Counted from the stretch's first letter, positions 28,116-38,923 are shown. The stretch is DNA of 64,000 nucleotides from Zoogloea oleivorans (GCA_030157785.1 JAOAUC010000055.1:1-64000); one strand, 5' to 3'. Notes: generated by a model not told the origin, from the sequence alone. A program made the numbers and translations.

Positions 28116-29452
28116 AGCAGCCCGCGCCCGCCACCGAAGCGGTCATTCCCTGGCAACGGGGCGTCGCCTGGCTGCTCTTTCTGGGGCCATTCTTCTTCCT
28201 GAGCTACGGCTTTGCCAACAGCATGGCGGCCAACTGGCAGGTGCGCGATGCGCTGGTTTATGACTGGGAGCGGCACATCCCCTTCGTACCGTGGACCATC
28301 CTGCCCTACTGGTCCATCGACCTGTTCTACGGTCTGTCCTTCCTGCTGTGCCGCAACAACCAGCAGGTGGACCGCCACGCCCTGCGCCTGCTCACCGCCC
28401 AACTGATCTCTGTTGCCTGCTTCCTGCTCTTCCCGCTGCACTTCAGTTTCGAGCGCCCCGCCACCGACGGCGTTTTCGGCCAGCTTTTCAACGCTTTGGC
28501 CGGCTTCGACATGCCCTACAACCAGGCCCCGTCCCTGCACATCGGGCTGCTGGTGATCCTGTGGGTGCGCTTTGCGGCGGCCAGCCGGGGCTGGCTGCGC
28601 GTGGCGGTGGATGCATGGGCGCTGCTCATTGCCGTTTCGGTGCTCACCACCTACCAGCACCATTTCATCGACATTCCCACCGGCGCGCTGGTCGGTCTGC
28701 TGTGCCTGTGGCTGTGGCCGGAGGCCGGGCCGACGCCCTTTGCCCGCGCGCGCCTGAGCCGCTCGCCGCGGCAGTGGCGGCTGGCCGGCGCTTACCTGCT
28801 GGCGGCCCTCGGCGCCGGCGGGTTGAGCTACGTGCTCGGCGGTGCCGGCCTGTGGCTGGTCTGGCTGGGCCTTGCCCTGGGCTTGGTCGCCCTCAATTAC
28901 GCCCTCCTTGGCCCGGCCGGATTCCAGAAGCAGAATGGCCGTCACAGCCTCGGCGCCGCGCTGCTGCTGGCACCCTACACCCTCGCCGCCTGGCTCAACT
29001 CGCGCCTGTGGACGCGGGCACGCCCCACCCCTGACCTGATCGCCGACGGCGTGTGGCTGGGCCGCCTGCCCGACGCCGCAGCGATGGAAGCCGGCGGTTT
29101 CAAGGCTCTTCTCGACCTCACCGCCGAACTGCCGGCCCCCCGCGGCAACTGGGCCTATGCCGGCCTGCCGTGGCTGGATCTCGTCGCGCCAACCGCGCAG
29201 CAGCTGGAACAGGCCGCCGCCTGTATCGACAGCCTGCGCCGCCACGGTCCCTTGCTGGTGTGCTGCGCCCTCGGCTATTCGCGCAGCGCCAGTGCGGTGG
29301 CGGCGTGGCTGGTCAGCAGCGGGCGGGCCGAATCGGTGGATGCAGCCATCGCCATCCTGCAAGGCGCCCGGCCGCAAATCGTCCTCGGCGCCGCCCATCG
29401 GGACGCCCTCACCCGCCTGAGCCCGCCGCCGGAGACCGTCGGTGGCGCCTGA
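28112..29452 (+). CDS. PAP2 phosphatase and dual-specificity phosphatase fusion (YnbD-like)
   Basis: A 446-residue protein. The N-terminal ~290 residues are a multi-pass PAP2-type lipid phosphatase region, with PSLHIG and the later H in TTYQHHFIDIPTG as active-site motifs. The C-terminal ~120 residues are a cytoplasmic cysteine phosphatase with CCALGYSRSA, matching the C-x5-R loop (Cys385, Arg391). This is the domain order of E. coli YnbD. It probably dephosphorylates phosphatidyl-type intermediates, with the second domain acting on a head group or as a regulator. The start overlaps the previous stop, and the end overlaps the next gene by 11 bases. Confidence 0.87.
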   Translation: MKQPAPATEAVIPWQRGVAWLLFLGPFFFLSYGFANSMAANWQVRDALVYDWERHIPFVPWTILPYWSIDLFYGLSFLLCRNNQQVDRHALRLLTAQLISVACFLLFPLHFSFERPATDGVFGQLFNALAGFDMPYNQAPSLHIGLLVILWVRFAAASRGWLRVAVDAWALLIAVSVLTTYQHHFIDIPTGALVGLLCLWLWPEAGPTPFARARLSRSPRQWRLAGAYLLAALGAGGLSYVLGGAGLWLVWLGLALGLVALNYALLGPAGFQKQNGRHSLGAALLLAPYTLAAWLNSRLWTRARPTPDLIADGVWLGRLPDAAAMEAGGFKALLDLTAELPAPRGNWAYAGLPWLDLVAPTAQQLEQAAACIDSLRRHGPLLVCCALGYSRSASAVAAWLVSSGRAESVDAAIAILQGARPQIVLGAAHRDALTRLSPPPETVGGA

Positions 29453-29927
29453 CACCCCCGAAACCCGCCAGGACGCGGCCACCGCGGCACTCACCGCAGC
29501 CACCCTCGACCAGGGCCGGCAGCTCGACCTCCTCAGCCTGGCCCTACTGCTGCTCGCCCTCGCCACCCTGCTGCTGGCCACCACTGGCCTCACCGGGCGC
29601 AGCCTCCTAGGTTTCAGCGTGACGGCCGGCCTCGTCCAGCGCTACTACGCCTTCCGTTGCGACCTCGACGCCCGCGTCTTTGCCCACTGGGCGGCCTGCT
29701 GGTCCGGCCTGTGGGCACCCGATCCGCAGGCCGACCTGAAGGCTTTCGACCACGCCCTGACGAGCGTTTTCGGCGCCAGCGAAGCACCGACGCCGCCTCG
29801 CCCGCTGGCCGAGCGGGTCCGCGGCGCCCTGCACCTGCTGCGTCGCCAATCCATCGCGCTGGCAATCCAGTTCGCCGCCATACTCGGCGCCATACTCTGG
29901 CACCTGAGCCAGACAGGAATCACCTGA
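29442..29927 (+). CDS. Small membrane protein of the ynb-like operon, unknown function
   Basis: A 161-residue protein starting at GTG inside the previous gene, a sign of translational coupling. It has two hydrophobic segments in the first half (about 28-50 and 52-70) and one at the C-terminus (about 138-156), separated by a soluble region containing WSGLWAPDPQADLKAFDHAL. No family is recognised, and E. coli ynbABCD has no counterpart. Its stop overlaps the start of the acyltransferase gene (TGATG). Its place between phosphatase and acyltransferase suggests a scaffold or accessory part of the lipid pathway. Confidence 0.7.
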   Translation: MAPDTPETRQDAATAALTAATLDQGRQLDLLSLALLLLALATLLLATTGLTGRSLLGFSVTAGLVQRYYAFRCDLDARVFAHWAACWSGLWAPDPQADLKAFDHALTSVFGASEAPTPPRPLAERVRGALHLLRRQSIALAIQFAAILGAILWHLSQTGIT

Positions 29928-30550
29928 TGTCCATCGACCACCTCATTGCCTCCGCCCTGTGCGGATTTGCCAAGCTGCTCACCGGCGTGCGCGCCGTGTG
30001 GCTGGGCAGCGAACCGGACGCCCGCCCCCGCGTGTACTTCGCCAATCACCGCAGCCACGGGGATTTCGTGCTGATCTGGGCCGCGCTGCCGCCCCACCTG
30101 CGCTACCGCACCCGGCCGGTGGCGGGGGCCGACTACTGGCTCACCACCGGCCTGCGGCGCTTCCTGATCAACCGGGTCTTCCGCGGCGTGACCATCGACC
30201 GCCGGCCCGACCGCCACGGCGCCAACCCCGTCGAGCAGATGGGCGCCGCGCTGGCCGCCGGCGAATCGCTGATCCTCTTTCCGGAGGGCACCCGCAACCT
30301 GGGCGAGGGCGTACAGGCCTTCAAGAGCGGCATCCACCACCTGTCCAGAGCCTACCCGGAGGCCGAGTTCATCCCGGTATGGATCGAAAACCTCGGCCGC
30401 GTGATGCCCAAGGGCAGCCTGATCCCGGTGCCGCTGCTGTGCTCCCTGACCTTCGGGCCGCCACTGGCGCTGATCGACGGTGAAAGCCGCGACGCCTTCC
30501 TGACCCGTGCCCGCAGCGCCCTCCTCGACCTGGCTCCGCCCGAAGACTGA
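29927..30550 (+). CDS. 1-acylglycerol-3-phosphate acyltransferase-like protein
   Basis: A 207-residue PlsC-family acyltransferase. The H-x4-D motif is NHRSHGD (His41, Asp46) and the glycerophosphate-binding motif is FPEGTR (residues 118-123). It lacks long membrane helices apart from a short hydrophobic N-terminus, so it is probably peripheral. It moves an acyl chain from acyl-ACP or acyl-CoA to a lysolipid. Start and previous stop overlap by one base, and CdsA-like follows within four bases. It extends the ynb-like set with a step that makes a new diacyl precursor. Confidence 0.88.
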   Translation: MSIDHLIASALCGFAKLLTGVRAVWLGSEPDARPRVYFANHRSHGDFVLIWAALPPHLRYRTRPVAGADYWLTTGLRRFLINRVFRGVTIDRRPDRHGANPVEQMGAALAAGESLILFPEGTRNLGEGVQAFKSGIHHLSRAYPEAEFIPVWIENLGRVMPKGSLIPVPLLCSLTFGPPLALIDGESRDAFLTRARSALLDLAPPED

Positions 30551-30554
30551 AAAC

Positions 30555-31499
30555 ATGAACCTGACCCACGACCTCATTGCCGTCTTCGGCGGCATCTTCG
30601 GCCTGCTGGCCGTCTTCAGCGCCATCGGCGCGGTGCTCAAATACCGGGTTTCACCGGGCGCACCGCATGGCGTCATCGACAATCTCAACGCCCGCATCAA
30701 GGCCTGGTGGGCCATGATCGCCCTCATCGGCGGCGCCATCTGGATCGGCAAATGGGGCGTCATCGGCCTGTTTGGCTTCATCTCCTTTCAGAGCCTGCGC
30801 GAATTCGTGTCCCTCACCCACACCCGGCGCGGCGATCACCGGGCGCTGATCTGGAGCTTCTTCGTCTTCCTGCCGCTGCAGTACTACCTCATCGCCATCG
30901 ACTGGTACGGCCTGTTCTCCATCCTCATCCCTGTGTATGCCTTCTTGCTGCTGCCGATTTCCTCGTCGCTGGGCGCCGACACCACGCGCTTCCTGGAGCG
31001 CGCCGCCAAAGTCCAGTGGGGGCTGATGATCTGCGTCTATTGCCTGTCCCACGTGCCGGCGCTGCTGACCCTCGACATCGCTGGCTATGCCGGGCGCAAC
31101 GTGCTGCTGATCGTCTTCCTGGTGCTCACCGTGCAATCCAGCGACGTGTTCCAGTACGTGTGGGGCAAGCTCCTCGGCAAGCACAAGGTGTCGCCAGCCA
31201 TCTCCCCGTCGAAAACCGTCGAAGGCCTGGTCGGCGGCGTGCTCACCTCAACGGCGGTCGGCGCCGCCCTGTGGTGGATCACCCCCTTCTCGCCGCTCGA
31301 GGCCGGGCTGATCGCGCTGGTCATCAACATGATGGGTTTCTTTGGCGGCTTCGTGCTGTCGGCCATCAAGCGCGACCGGGGCGTCAAGGACTGGGGCGCC
31401 ATGATCGAAGGCCACGGCGGCATGCTCGACCGGGTCGATTCAATCAGCTTCTCGGCACCGATCTTCTTTCACATCGTGCGTTACTGGTGGGTGGCCTGA
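30555..31499 (+). CDS. CdsA-like phosphatidate cytidylyltransferase (YnbB-like)
   Basis: A 314-residue integral membrane enzyme with about eight helices. The C-terminal signature of the CDP-diacylglycerol synthase family is clear: SAIKRDRGVKDWG followed by GHGGMLDRVDS. It would make CDP-diacylglycerol from phosphatidate and CTP, feeding the CDP-alcohol transferase at the start of the operon. The equivalent E. coli gene is ynbB. A housekeeping cdsA is expected elsewhere, so this is probably a dedicated paralogue. Last gene of the operon proper; the next gene follows after four bases. Confidence 0.9.
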   Translation: MNLTHDLIAVFGGIFGLLAVFSAIGAVLKYRVSPGAPHGVIDNLNARIKAWWAMIALIGGAIWIGKWGVIGLFGFISFQSLREFVSLTHTRRGDHRALIWSFFVFLPLQYYLIAIDWYGLFSILIPVYAFLLLPISSSLGADTTRFLERAAKVQWGLMICVYCLSHVPALLTLDIAGYAGRNVLLIVFLVLTVQSSDVFQYVWGKLLGKHKVSPAISPSKTVEGLVGGVLTSTAVGAALWWITPFSPLEAGLIALVINMMGFFGGFVLSAIKRDRGVKDWGAMIEGHGGMLDRVDSISFSAPIFFHIVRYWWVA

Positions 31500-31503
31500 G
31501 CAA

Positions 31504-32937
31504 ATGTTCGCCCCCCTACCCGACTGGCTGGAAAGCTTCCGTGCCCACCTCGGCGCAGAAGTCATCGAAACCCACATTTCCTGGCTGCTCCTCGCCGACG
31601 GCTGCGCCTGGAAGCTGAAGAAGCCGCTCACCCTGCCCTTTCTCGACTACGGCACGCAGGAGAAGCGGCATTTTTTCTGCGAAGAAGAGTTGCGCCTCAA
31701 CCGGCGCTTCGCCCCGGAGCTTTACCTGGGCCTCGAAGAAATCGGCAACAGCGGCGAATGGGCGGTCAAGATGCGCCGCTTTCCCGAAAGCCAACGCCTC
31801 GACCGGGTGTGCGCACGGGGAAAACTGACGCCGGCCCATCTGTCGGAACTCGCCCGGGTGATTCATGCACTGCACGCCGGCTCCGCAGTGGCCGGACCGG
31901 GCAGCCGTTTCGGCGAGCCGGAGCAGGTACTCACCCCCGCCCTCGACAACTTCACCGAGTTGCGCCCCCTGCTGCCCGCCGAGTCCTCGCGCCTGGATCG
32001 TCTGGCCGGCTGGACGCAGGCCGAGTTCTCCCGCATCCGCAGCCACCTGGCGGCCCGCAAAGCCGCCGGCCGGGTGCGCGAATGCCACGGCGACCTGCAT
32101 CTGGGCAACCTGGTGCTGCTCCACGGTCAGGTCGTCCCCTTTGACTGCATCGAGTTCAACGAGGATTTCCGCTGGATCGACGTGGCCTCGGAGCTGGCCT
32201 TCACCTACGTGGATCTGCTCGACCACCGCCGCCCCGATCTGGCCGCCTGGCTGCTCAACGAATGGCTCGCCGAATCGGGGGATTTCGAGGCCGTGCCGGT
32301 GCTGCGCTTCTACGCGGTGTACAAGGCCATGGTGCGCGCCAAGGTGGCCGGCCTGTCGGGCACTGCCGACGTGGCCGCCGGCTATCTCGATCTGGCCGAA
32401 AGCCTGGCCATGCCGCGCCCGGGCCGACTGGTCATCACCCATGGCCTGTCCGGCTCGGGCAAGACCACCTGCAGCGGCGAGCTGCTGATGGCCGACCCTG
32501 CGGCGGCAACCCTGCGCCTGCGGGCCGACGTGGAGCGCAAGCGCCTCCACGGCCTGCCGCCGCTGGCCCGCAGTCGCTCCGACGTGGCCGGCGGCATCTA
32601 CACGCGGGAGGCCACCGTGCGCACCTACGCGCGACTCGGCGAAGTGGCCGGGCTCATGCTGGATGCAGGCTGGTCGGTGGTGGTCGACGCGGCCTTCCTG
32701 AAATACGCCGAACGGGTCAATTTCCACGCGCTGGCCGGCCAGCGCGGCGCGGCCTTCGCCATCCTCGCCTGCTCGGCGCCCTTCGACGAGTTATGCCGAC
32801 GCCTGGAAACCCGCCGTGGCGATGCCTCCGAAGCCACGGTGGCGGTTCTTGAAAAGCAGCTCGACTGGGTCGAACCGATCACGCCGGACGAGCAACCCTT
32901 CGCCATCTATCCCGCTCAGCGCAAGGATCCCACGTAA
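31504..32937 (+). CDS. Aminoglycoside phosphotransferase-like / P-loop kinase fusion
   Basis: A 477-residue bifunctional protein. Residues about 20-310 form an APH/choline kinase-like fold with catalytic ECHGDLHLGNLVL and the metal-binding region FDCIEFNEDFRWIDVASE. Residues about 325-470 are a P-loop kinase with Walker A GLSGSGKTT, resembling zeta-toxin/gluconate-kinase-type small-molecule kinases. Proteins with this fusion are widespread but of unestablished substrate. The name does not imply antibiotic resistance. It follows the CdsA-like gene by only four bases, so it may be co-transcribed with the lipid operon. Its 3' end overlaps the convergent gene by 22 bases. Confidence 0.83.
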   Translation: MFAPLPDWLESFRAHLGAEVIETHISWLLLADGCAWKLKKPLTLPFLDYGTQEKRHFFCEEELRLNRRFAPELYLGLEEIGNSGEWAVKMRRFPESQRLDRVCARGKLTPAHLSELARVIHALHAGSAVAGPGSRFGEPEQVLTPALDNFTELRPLLPAESSRLDRLAGWTQAEFSRIRSHLAARKAAGRVRECHGDLHLGNLVLLHGQVVPFDCIEFNEDFRWIDVASELAFTYVDLLDHRRPDLAAWLLNEWLAESGDFEAVPVLRFYAVYKAMVRAKVAGLSGTADVAAGYLDLAESLAMPRPGRLVITHGLSGSGKTTCSGELLMADPAAATLRLRADVERKRLHGLPPLARSRSDVAGGIYTREATVRTYARLGEVAGLMLDAGWSVVVDAAFLKYAERVNFHALAGQRGAAFAILACSAPFDELCRRLETRRGDASEATVAVLEKQLDWVEPITPDEQPFAIYPAQRKDPT

Positions 32938-33239
32938 CGCTCGGTCGGGTGGGTCGCCTGGGGCCGGGCGGCGCGCAGGCGGTCGAACAGGCCCGGGCCG
33001 GATTTCACCGCGGCATCCGCCGGCTCCTCCACCGGCGCATCCAGCTCCATGGCCACGCGCAGACGCTCACACAGTTCGGCCAGCTCCCCGTTGCCGGTAG
33101 CCAGCGCCAGACGCACGATCTCGCGGGTGTAGTCCTTGTTGGCCCGCATGTACTCCACATCGGTAATACGGTTGCCAATGCGTCGCATCAGCAGGTGAAT
33201 TCGCCCGAGCAGGCCGTAGATGACGGAATCGGATTCCAT
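32916..33239 (-). CDS. Conserved small helical protein of unknown function
   Basis: A 107-residue soluble protein starting at ATG with a good AGGAG six bases upstream. The N-terminal two-thirds is predicted helical (IYGLLGRIHLLMRRIGNRITDVEYM, then REIVRLALATGNGELAELCERL), and the rest is a proline- and alanine-rich linker plus a short tail. No family is recognised. It lies 51 bases downstream of the ammonium transporter gene on the same strand, which is where glnK often sits, but it shows no PII features. Confidence 0.65.
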   Translation of the reverse strand: MESDSVIYGLLGRIHLLMRRIGNRITDVEYMRANKDYTREIVRLALATGNGELAELCERLRVAMELDAPVEEPADAAVKSGPGLFDRLRAARPQATHPTERYVGSLR

Positions 33240-33290
33240 GGAGTACTCCTTGTGCTTCGGTTTACAGACAGGAATCGGGGACGGCGAACA

Positions 33291-34616
33291 TCAGGCAATC
33301 ACCTCCCCGTGTTCAACCAGATCCAGGCCTTCGGCCTCGGTCGCCTCATCGACCCGCAGGCCCACCAGCCGGTCGATGACCAGCAGCACGACGAGGGTCA
33401 TGGCCGCGCTGTAGAGCACAGTTGCACCAATGCCTGCAAGCTGCGCGAGCATGTTGCCGCGCACGCCGCCAATGGCCGGCGAGGCAAGCCAGCCGGTCAG
33501 CAGCGCACCGATGATGCCGCCGACGCCGTGAATGCCGAAAGCATCCAGTGCGTCGTCGTAGCCAAGCAAGCGCTTGAGCGCCGTGGCCCCAAGGTAACAG
33601 CCGACACCCGCCACCAGGCCGATCAACAGGGCCGAGCCCGGAGTGACGAAACCCGAGGCCGGCGTCACCGCGACCAGCCCGCCCACCGCGCCGGAAACCA
33701 GCCCGAGGGCGCTCGGCCGGCCACGCATCAGCCATTCGATGCCCATCCACGACACGGCGGCCGTTGCCGCGGCCAGCTGGGTGGCGAGCATCGCCATGCC
33801 GGCCCGACTGTCGGCCGCCAGCGCCGAGCCGGCATTGAAACCGAACCAGCCGACCCACAGCAAAGCCGCCCCGGTAAGCGTCAGGGCCAGGTTGTAGGGT
33901 GTCATGGCCTGCCGGCCGAAGCCTTCCCGCGGCCCCATCACCAGCGCACAGACGAGACCAGCCACGCCGGCATTGATGTGCACCACCGTGCCGCCGGCGT
34001 AATCCAGCGCACCGAGTTGCGCCAGCCAGCCGCCGGGCTCCCACACCCAGTGGGCCACCGGGGCATACACCAGCACCGACCACAGGGCGGCAAAGAGCAG
34101 TACGGCCGAAAACTTCATGCGCTCGGCGAAAGCCCCTGGCACCAGGGCCGTGGTGATGATCGCGAAACTGAGCTGGAACATGGCGAACACCGACTCGGGG
34201 ATGTTGGCACCCGCATTGCCGGCCAGGGCATCGAGCGTCAGGCCACCCAGAAACAGGCGATCGAAGCCCCCCACGAAGGCATTGCCCGGCCGCATCGCCA
34301 GGCTGTAGCCAAGCACGCACCAGGTGAGGCTGACCACCGCGGCAATGGCCACCGTCTGGCTCATGGTGGACAGCACATTCTTGCGCCTCACCATACCGCC
34401 GTAAAACAGGGCCACGCCGGGCAGGCTCATCAGCAGCACCAGGGCTGTGGCAACCAGCATCCAGGCCGTGTTGCCGGCGTCGAGACGGGGAGCGGCGCCA
34501 CTCTGGGCGAAACTGGCGGACGGGGTCGCCAGTAGCAGGCCGACAGCTACGGCAAGCGGCACCAGCAGGTGTCCGGCAAAGCGAAGCAGGAAAAGACAGA
34601 CGCGGACTAAGGGCAT
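33291..34616 (-). CDS. amtB: Ammonium transporter
   Basis: A 441-residue Amt-family ammonium channel. A cleavable signal-like N-terminus (to about residue 30, ending SFAQS) is followed by eleven membrane helices. Family sequences include NTAWMLVATALVLLMSLPGVALFYGG, FQLSFAIITTALVPGAFAERMKF, the twin-His region GGTVVHINAGVAGLV and the second pore His in DAFGIHGVGGIIG. It moves ammonium or ammonia into the cell. The ATG at 34616 is chosen because the frame upstream lacks protein-like sequence. The usual partner glnK is not adjacent; a small unrelated gene follows instead. Confidence 0.95.
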   Translation of the reverse strand: MPLVRVCLFLLRFAGHLLVPLAVAVGLLLATPSASFAQSGAAPRLDAGNTAWMLVATALVLLMSLPGVALFYGGMVRRKNVLSTMSQTVAIAAVVSLTWCVLGYSLAMRPGNAFVGGFDRLFLGGLTLDALAGNAGANIPESVFAMFQLSFAIITTALVPGAFAERMKFSAVLLFAALWSVLVYAPVAHWVWEPGGWLAQLGALDYAGGTVVHINAGVAGLVCALVMGPREGFGRQAMTPYNLALTLTGAALLWVGWFGFNAGSALAADSRAGMAMLATQLAAATAAVSWMGIEWLMRGRPSALGLVSGAVGGLVAVTPASGFVTPGSALLIGLVAGVGCYLGATALKRLLGYDDALDAFGIHGVGGIIGALLTGWLASPAIGGVRGNMLAQLAGIGATVLYSAAMTLVVLLVIDRLVGLRVDEATEAEGLDLVEHGEVIA

Positions 34617-34787
34617 GAGGTTCTCGTGGCAAGGCGCCGCTTCTGGCGAGCGGATGTGCACCCGCAGCAAATCCCGTGCCGGGCAAAATTCCGTTAAAAC
34701 CCCTGTTTTCCCCCGAACCATGCCCGCCCATGGCCCGCCGCGCAGGAATATGGCACCGTGCTGGTGCAGAGCGCCTGCCGACCAGAA

Positions 34788-34822
34788 TGCGAAAAGCCCG
34801 GCAATGCCGGGCTTTTCGGTAC
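34788..34822 (-). terminator. Terminator of norCB
   Basis: GAAAAGCCCGGC and GCCGGGCTTTTC form a perfect 12-bp stem around a three-base loop (34791-34817), 23 bases past the norB stop. The T-run is within the stem, so it could work on both strands, but only norB ends here. Confidence 0.75.
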
Positions 34823-34844
34823 GACTCAAGACTTCCCGGGAAGG

Positions 34845-36239
<1,395 letters not shown>

Positions 36240-36251
36240 TCAGATCGGCAA

Positions 36252-36677
36252 TCAGCCTTCGATGTTCGGCGGCCAGTTGGCGGTGTTGATTTCCGAGCTG
36301 TACTTCAGGAATTCAACAAGGTCGTTGAGCTGCGTCTCCGTGAGATGAAAATTGGGCATCTGCCGACGTCCGGGCGCACCAGTGGGCTGGGACTGGATCC
36401 ACGCCTTGATGAACTCGGGGCCACGGCGCTTGTAGACGTTGCCGAGCTCCGGCGCAAAGTAAGCGCCCTCGCCCATCAACGTATGGCAGCCGATGCAATT
36501 GTTGGTCTCCCACACCTTTTTTCCGGCAACGACAGACGGCGTGAGGTTGGCGTGGTTATCCCGCTTGGGGATGGTTTGCATTGAATCGAAGGTCAGCGCG
36601 AGAAACAGGAGCGCAAAAAAGACGGTGCCCCCGAAGAAGATGTTTCGCGCCATGGATTTGGTGAATGTCCCGCTCAT
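36252..36677 (-). CDS. norC: Nitric oxide reductase cytochrome c subunit
   Basis: A 141-residue membrane-anchored monohaem cytochrome c. One N-terminal helix (about 10-32) anchors it to the membrane. The haem site is CIGCH (about residues 61-65), and the axial Met is in RRQMPNFHLT. It passes electrons from periplasmic cytochromes to NorB. The ATG at 36677 has a strong GGGAGG seven bases upstream. Longer frames lack support. A palindromic FNR/DNR-type box lies 74 bases before the start. Confidence 0.96.
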   Translation of the reverse strand: MSGTFTKSMARNIFFGGTVFFALLFLALTFDSMQTIPKRDNHANLTPSVVAGKKVWETNNCIGCHTLMGEGAYFAPELGNVYKRRGPEFIKAWIQSQPTGAPGRRQMPNFHLTETQLNDLVEFLKYSSEINTANWPPNIEG

Positions 36678-36750
36678 GGAACCTCCCTTGATGGCATCGC
36701 TGCACGGCGCAGCTTGGGGCGGATGTTCCGGATCGGGGGGGGCAACGTCC

Positions 36751-36764
36751 TTGACTGGGGTCAA
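36751..36764 (-). promoter_or_regulatory. FNR/DNR-type box before norC
   Basis: TTGACTGGGGTCAA is a perfect TTGAC-N4-GTCAA dyad, the form favoured by DNR/NNR/FNR-type activators of denitrification genes. It sits 74 bases upstream of the norC start, between the preceding sensor kinase gene and norC. Confidence 0.7.
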
Positions 36765-36798
36765 GGTGGCCGGCTGACGGGCGCGGCAGCCGCGTGGC

Positions 36799-38823
36799 TC
36801 AGGCCGGCGGCCCCGCCTGCAGCCAGCGCAAGACGGTTGCAAACAGCATTTCGGGATCGACGGGCTTGGCGATGAAGTCATCCATGCCCGCCTCCAGGCA
36901 GCGCGTCCGGTCCTCGGCAAAGGCATTGGCGGTCATCGCAATGATGGGAACCCTCTTGCGATCGGGAAGTGCGCGGATGCACCGCGCCGCCTCCAGGCCG
37001 TCCATGTTCGGCATCTGCATGTCCATCAGGATCAGGTCATAGGCGCGCTGGCGAACGCACTCCAGGGCCTGTGCGCCATCCTCGGCGGTATCGACCTCCA
37101 GGCTCACATCCATCAGCATCATCGAGGCGATTTCCCGGTTGATCGGCTCATCCTCGACCAGCAACAGGCGCCGCCCCGAGTAGTTGCGGATCAGGGTGTC
37201 TTCGGCGCTGACCGAGAGCCGCGTTTGCGGCGCAGGACGCGCAGGCGGCCCGCTCTTGAGGCGGACGGTAAACCAGAAGGTACTGCCCTTGCCGGGGGTG
37301 CTGCTGGCACCGGCGACGCCGCCCATCCGCTCGGCCAGTTTTTTTGTGATCGCCAGACCCAGGCCCGTGCCACCGTATTTCCGGGTCATCGTGTTGTCGG
37401 CCTGCTCGAAGGCCGTGAACAGCCGCGGCAGGGCGTCCTCCGGAATGCCGATGCCGGAGTCCTGGACCTCGAAGCGCAACACGACACCGGCCGCGTCACT
37501 TTCGAGCAACCTGACCCGCAGGATGACACCGCCCGCCTCGGTGAACTTGACCGCGTTGGCCGCATAGTTGAGCAGGGCCTGCTGCAGGGCGGTGGGATCG
37601 CCGAGCAGATTCGGCGGGAGCACGTCGACTTCGATGCTCAGCAGCAGATGCTTTGCCTGGGCGCGGGTCTGCAGCATCGACACGACGTTGTCGAGAATGC
37701 TCTCCACCCGGATCACCGACTCCGCAAGCACGAACTTGCCGGCTTCGATCTTGGAGAGTTCAAGAATGGCGTTGATGATGTTCAGGAGGTGCTCCCCGGC
37801 GCCCTCCAGCTTGTCGAGCTGCTCGGCCTGCCTGGGCGTCAGGCCGCCCCGGCGGATCAGATAGCCCATCCCCGTAATGGCGTTGAGCGGCGTCCGGATC
37901 TCGTGGCTCATGTTGGCCAGAAAGGCGCTCTTGGCGACACTGGCGGCCTCGGCGGCCTCCTTGGCGCGGGACAGCTCGGCGGTGCGCTCCTCGATCAGCT
38001 GTTCGAGGCGGTCGCGGTGCCGCGCCAGCTCATCCTGGGCAAGCTTGTTTTGCGTCACGTCGCGCGTGATGGACAAGAGGCACGGGACACCATCGAGCTC
38101 CATGGGCGAAACGGAGAACACCCCCCAGAAAATCTCCCCATCCTTCTTGCGAAAACGGGCTTCAAGCTTCAGGCGAGACTGCTCGACGCGCAGCCTTTCA
38201 CTGAAGTTCTGGCGATCGACCGGGTCGGCCCATATGCCGAGTTCAAGGGAGCTGCGGCCGATGATCTCGTGCCGCGCATAACGCGTGATGTCAAGGAAGG
38301 CCTGATTGACCTCGACGTAGACCCCGCCTTCCAGGGTCGTGATGGCGAGCGCATCCAGGGTGGTCTGGAAGGCCGTGCGATAACGCTTCTCGCTGTCCTC
38401 CAGGGCCCGTCCTGAATTGACAATGTCGGTGATGTCGCGAAAATACCAGGCCCGCCCCAGATACTGGCCGTCGGCACCGCGCAGGACGCACGAGTGGCGC
38501 TTCAGGGTACGTCCGTCCTTCAGCGGAATCTCGCTGACATCCTCCCGGGAGGGATCAGCATACAAATCCCGCACCCGTGCCAGAAATGCATCCGGGGATG
38601 CCACCCGGGCCAATGCCTGCTCAAGGTTCGGCGTGTCGAAGGTGTTGAGCAGTTCGTCCAGCGGGCATGCTGGCGCGGGGATGCCCCAGACGGTGAAAAA
38701 CCGCTCATTGATCGAGATCACCCGACCTTCCTGATCCACCACCAGAATGCCGTCTGGTGCGCCGTTCAGGATGGCCCGATGTAATGATGTGCGGAACTCG
38801 TCACCGCTCTGAAGGGAAACCAT
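36799..38823 (-). CDS. Soluble hybrid histidine kinase (PAS-PAS-HisKA-HATPase-REC)
   Basis: A 674-residue kinase without membrane segments. Two PAS domains (about 15-135 and 145-270) lead into a short coiled coil, HisKA with His307 in [15 protein letters not shown], an ATPase with [17 protein letters not shown] and GGTGLGLA, and a C-terminal receiver with Asp601 in [11 protein letters not shown]. The receiver has the conserved Lys in DFIAKP. The stimulus is presumably cytoplasmic (redox, gas or small ligand), but no cofactor motif is visible. It lies just upstream of norCB on the same strand but is separated by a probable norC promoter, so a link to NO is only suggestive. Confidence 0.92.
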   Translation of the reverse strand: MVSLQSGDEFRTSLHRAILNGAPDGILVVDQEGRVISINERFFTVWGIPAPACPLDELLNTFDTPNLEQALARVASPDAFLARVRDLYADPSREDVSEIPLKDGRTLKRHSCVLRGADGQYLGRAWYFRDITDIVNSGRALEDSEKRYRTAFQTTLDALAITTLEGGVYVEVNQAFLDITRYARHEIIGRSSLELGIWADPVDRQNFSERLRVEQSRLKLEARFRKKDGEIFWGVFSVSPMELDGVPCLLSITRDVTQNKLAQDELARHRDRLEQLIEERTAELSRAKEAAEAASVAKSAFLANMSHEIRTPLNAITGMGYLIRRGGLTPRQAEQLDKLEGAGEHLLNIINAILELSKIEAGKFVLAESVIRVESILDNVVSMLQTRAQAKHLLLSIEVDVLPPNLLGDPTALQQALLNYAANAVKFTEAGGVILRVRLLESDAAGVVLRFEVQDSGIGIPEDALPRLFTAFEQADNTMTRKYGGTGLGLAITKKLAERMGGVAGASSTPGKGSTFWFTVRLKSGPPARPAPQTRLSVSAEDTLIRNYSGRRLLLVEDEPINREIASMMLMDVSLEVDTAEDGAQALECVRQRAYDLILMDMQMPNMDGLEAARCIRALPDRKRVPIIAMTANAFAEDRTRCLEAGMDDFIAKPVDPEMLFATVLRWLQAGPPA

Positions 38824-38923
38824 AAAGGCCGTAATTCCTTAACCGAGAGGCCAATTGAACGGCTAATTTTACTCCTTTAAGAACGACAGGCTTTGCGGTG
38901 AAACAAACACAAAAAGTCGCGCT

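Noticed and set aside
31504..32937. Aminoglycoside resistance gene
   Set aside because: Only the kinase fold is shared. The fusion to a P-loop kinase and the chromosomal context argue for an unrelated substrate.
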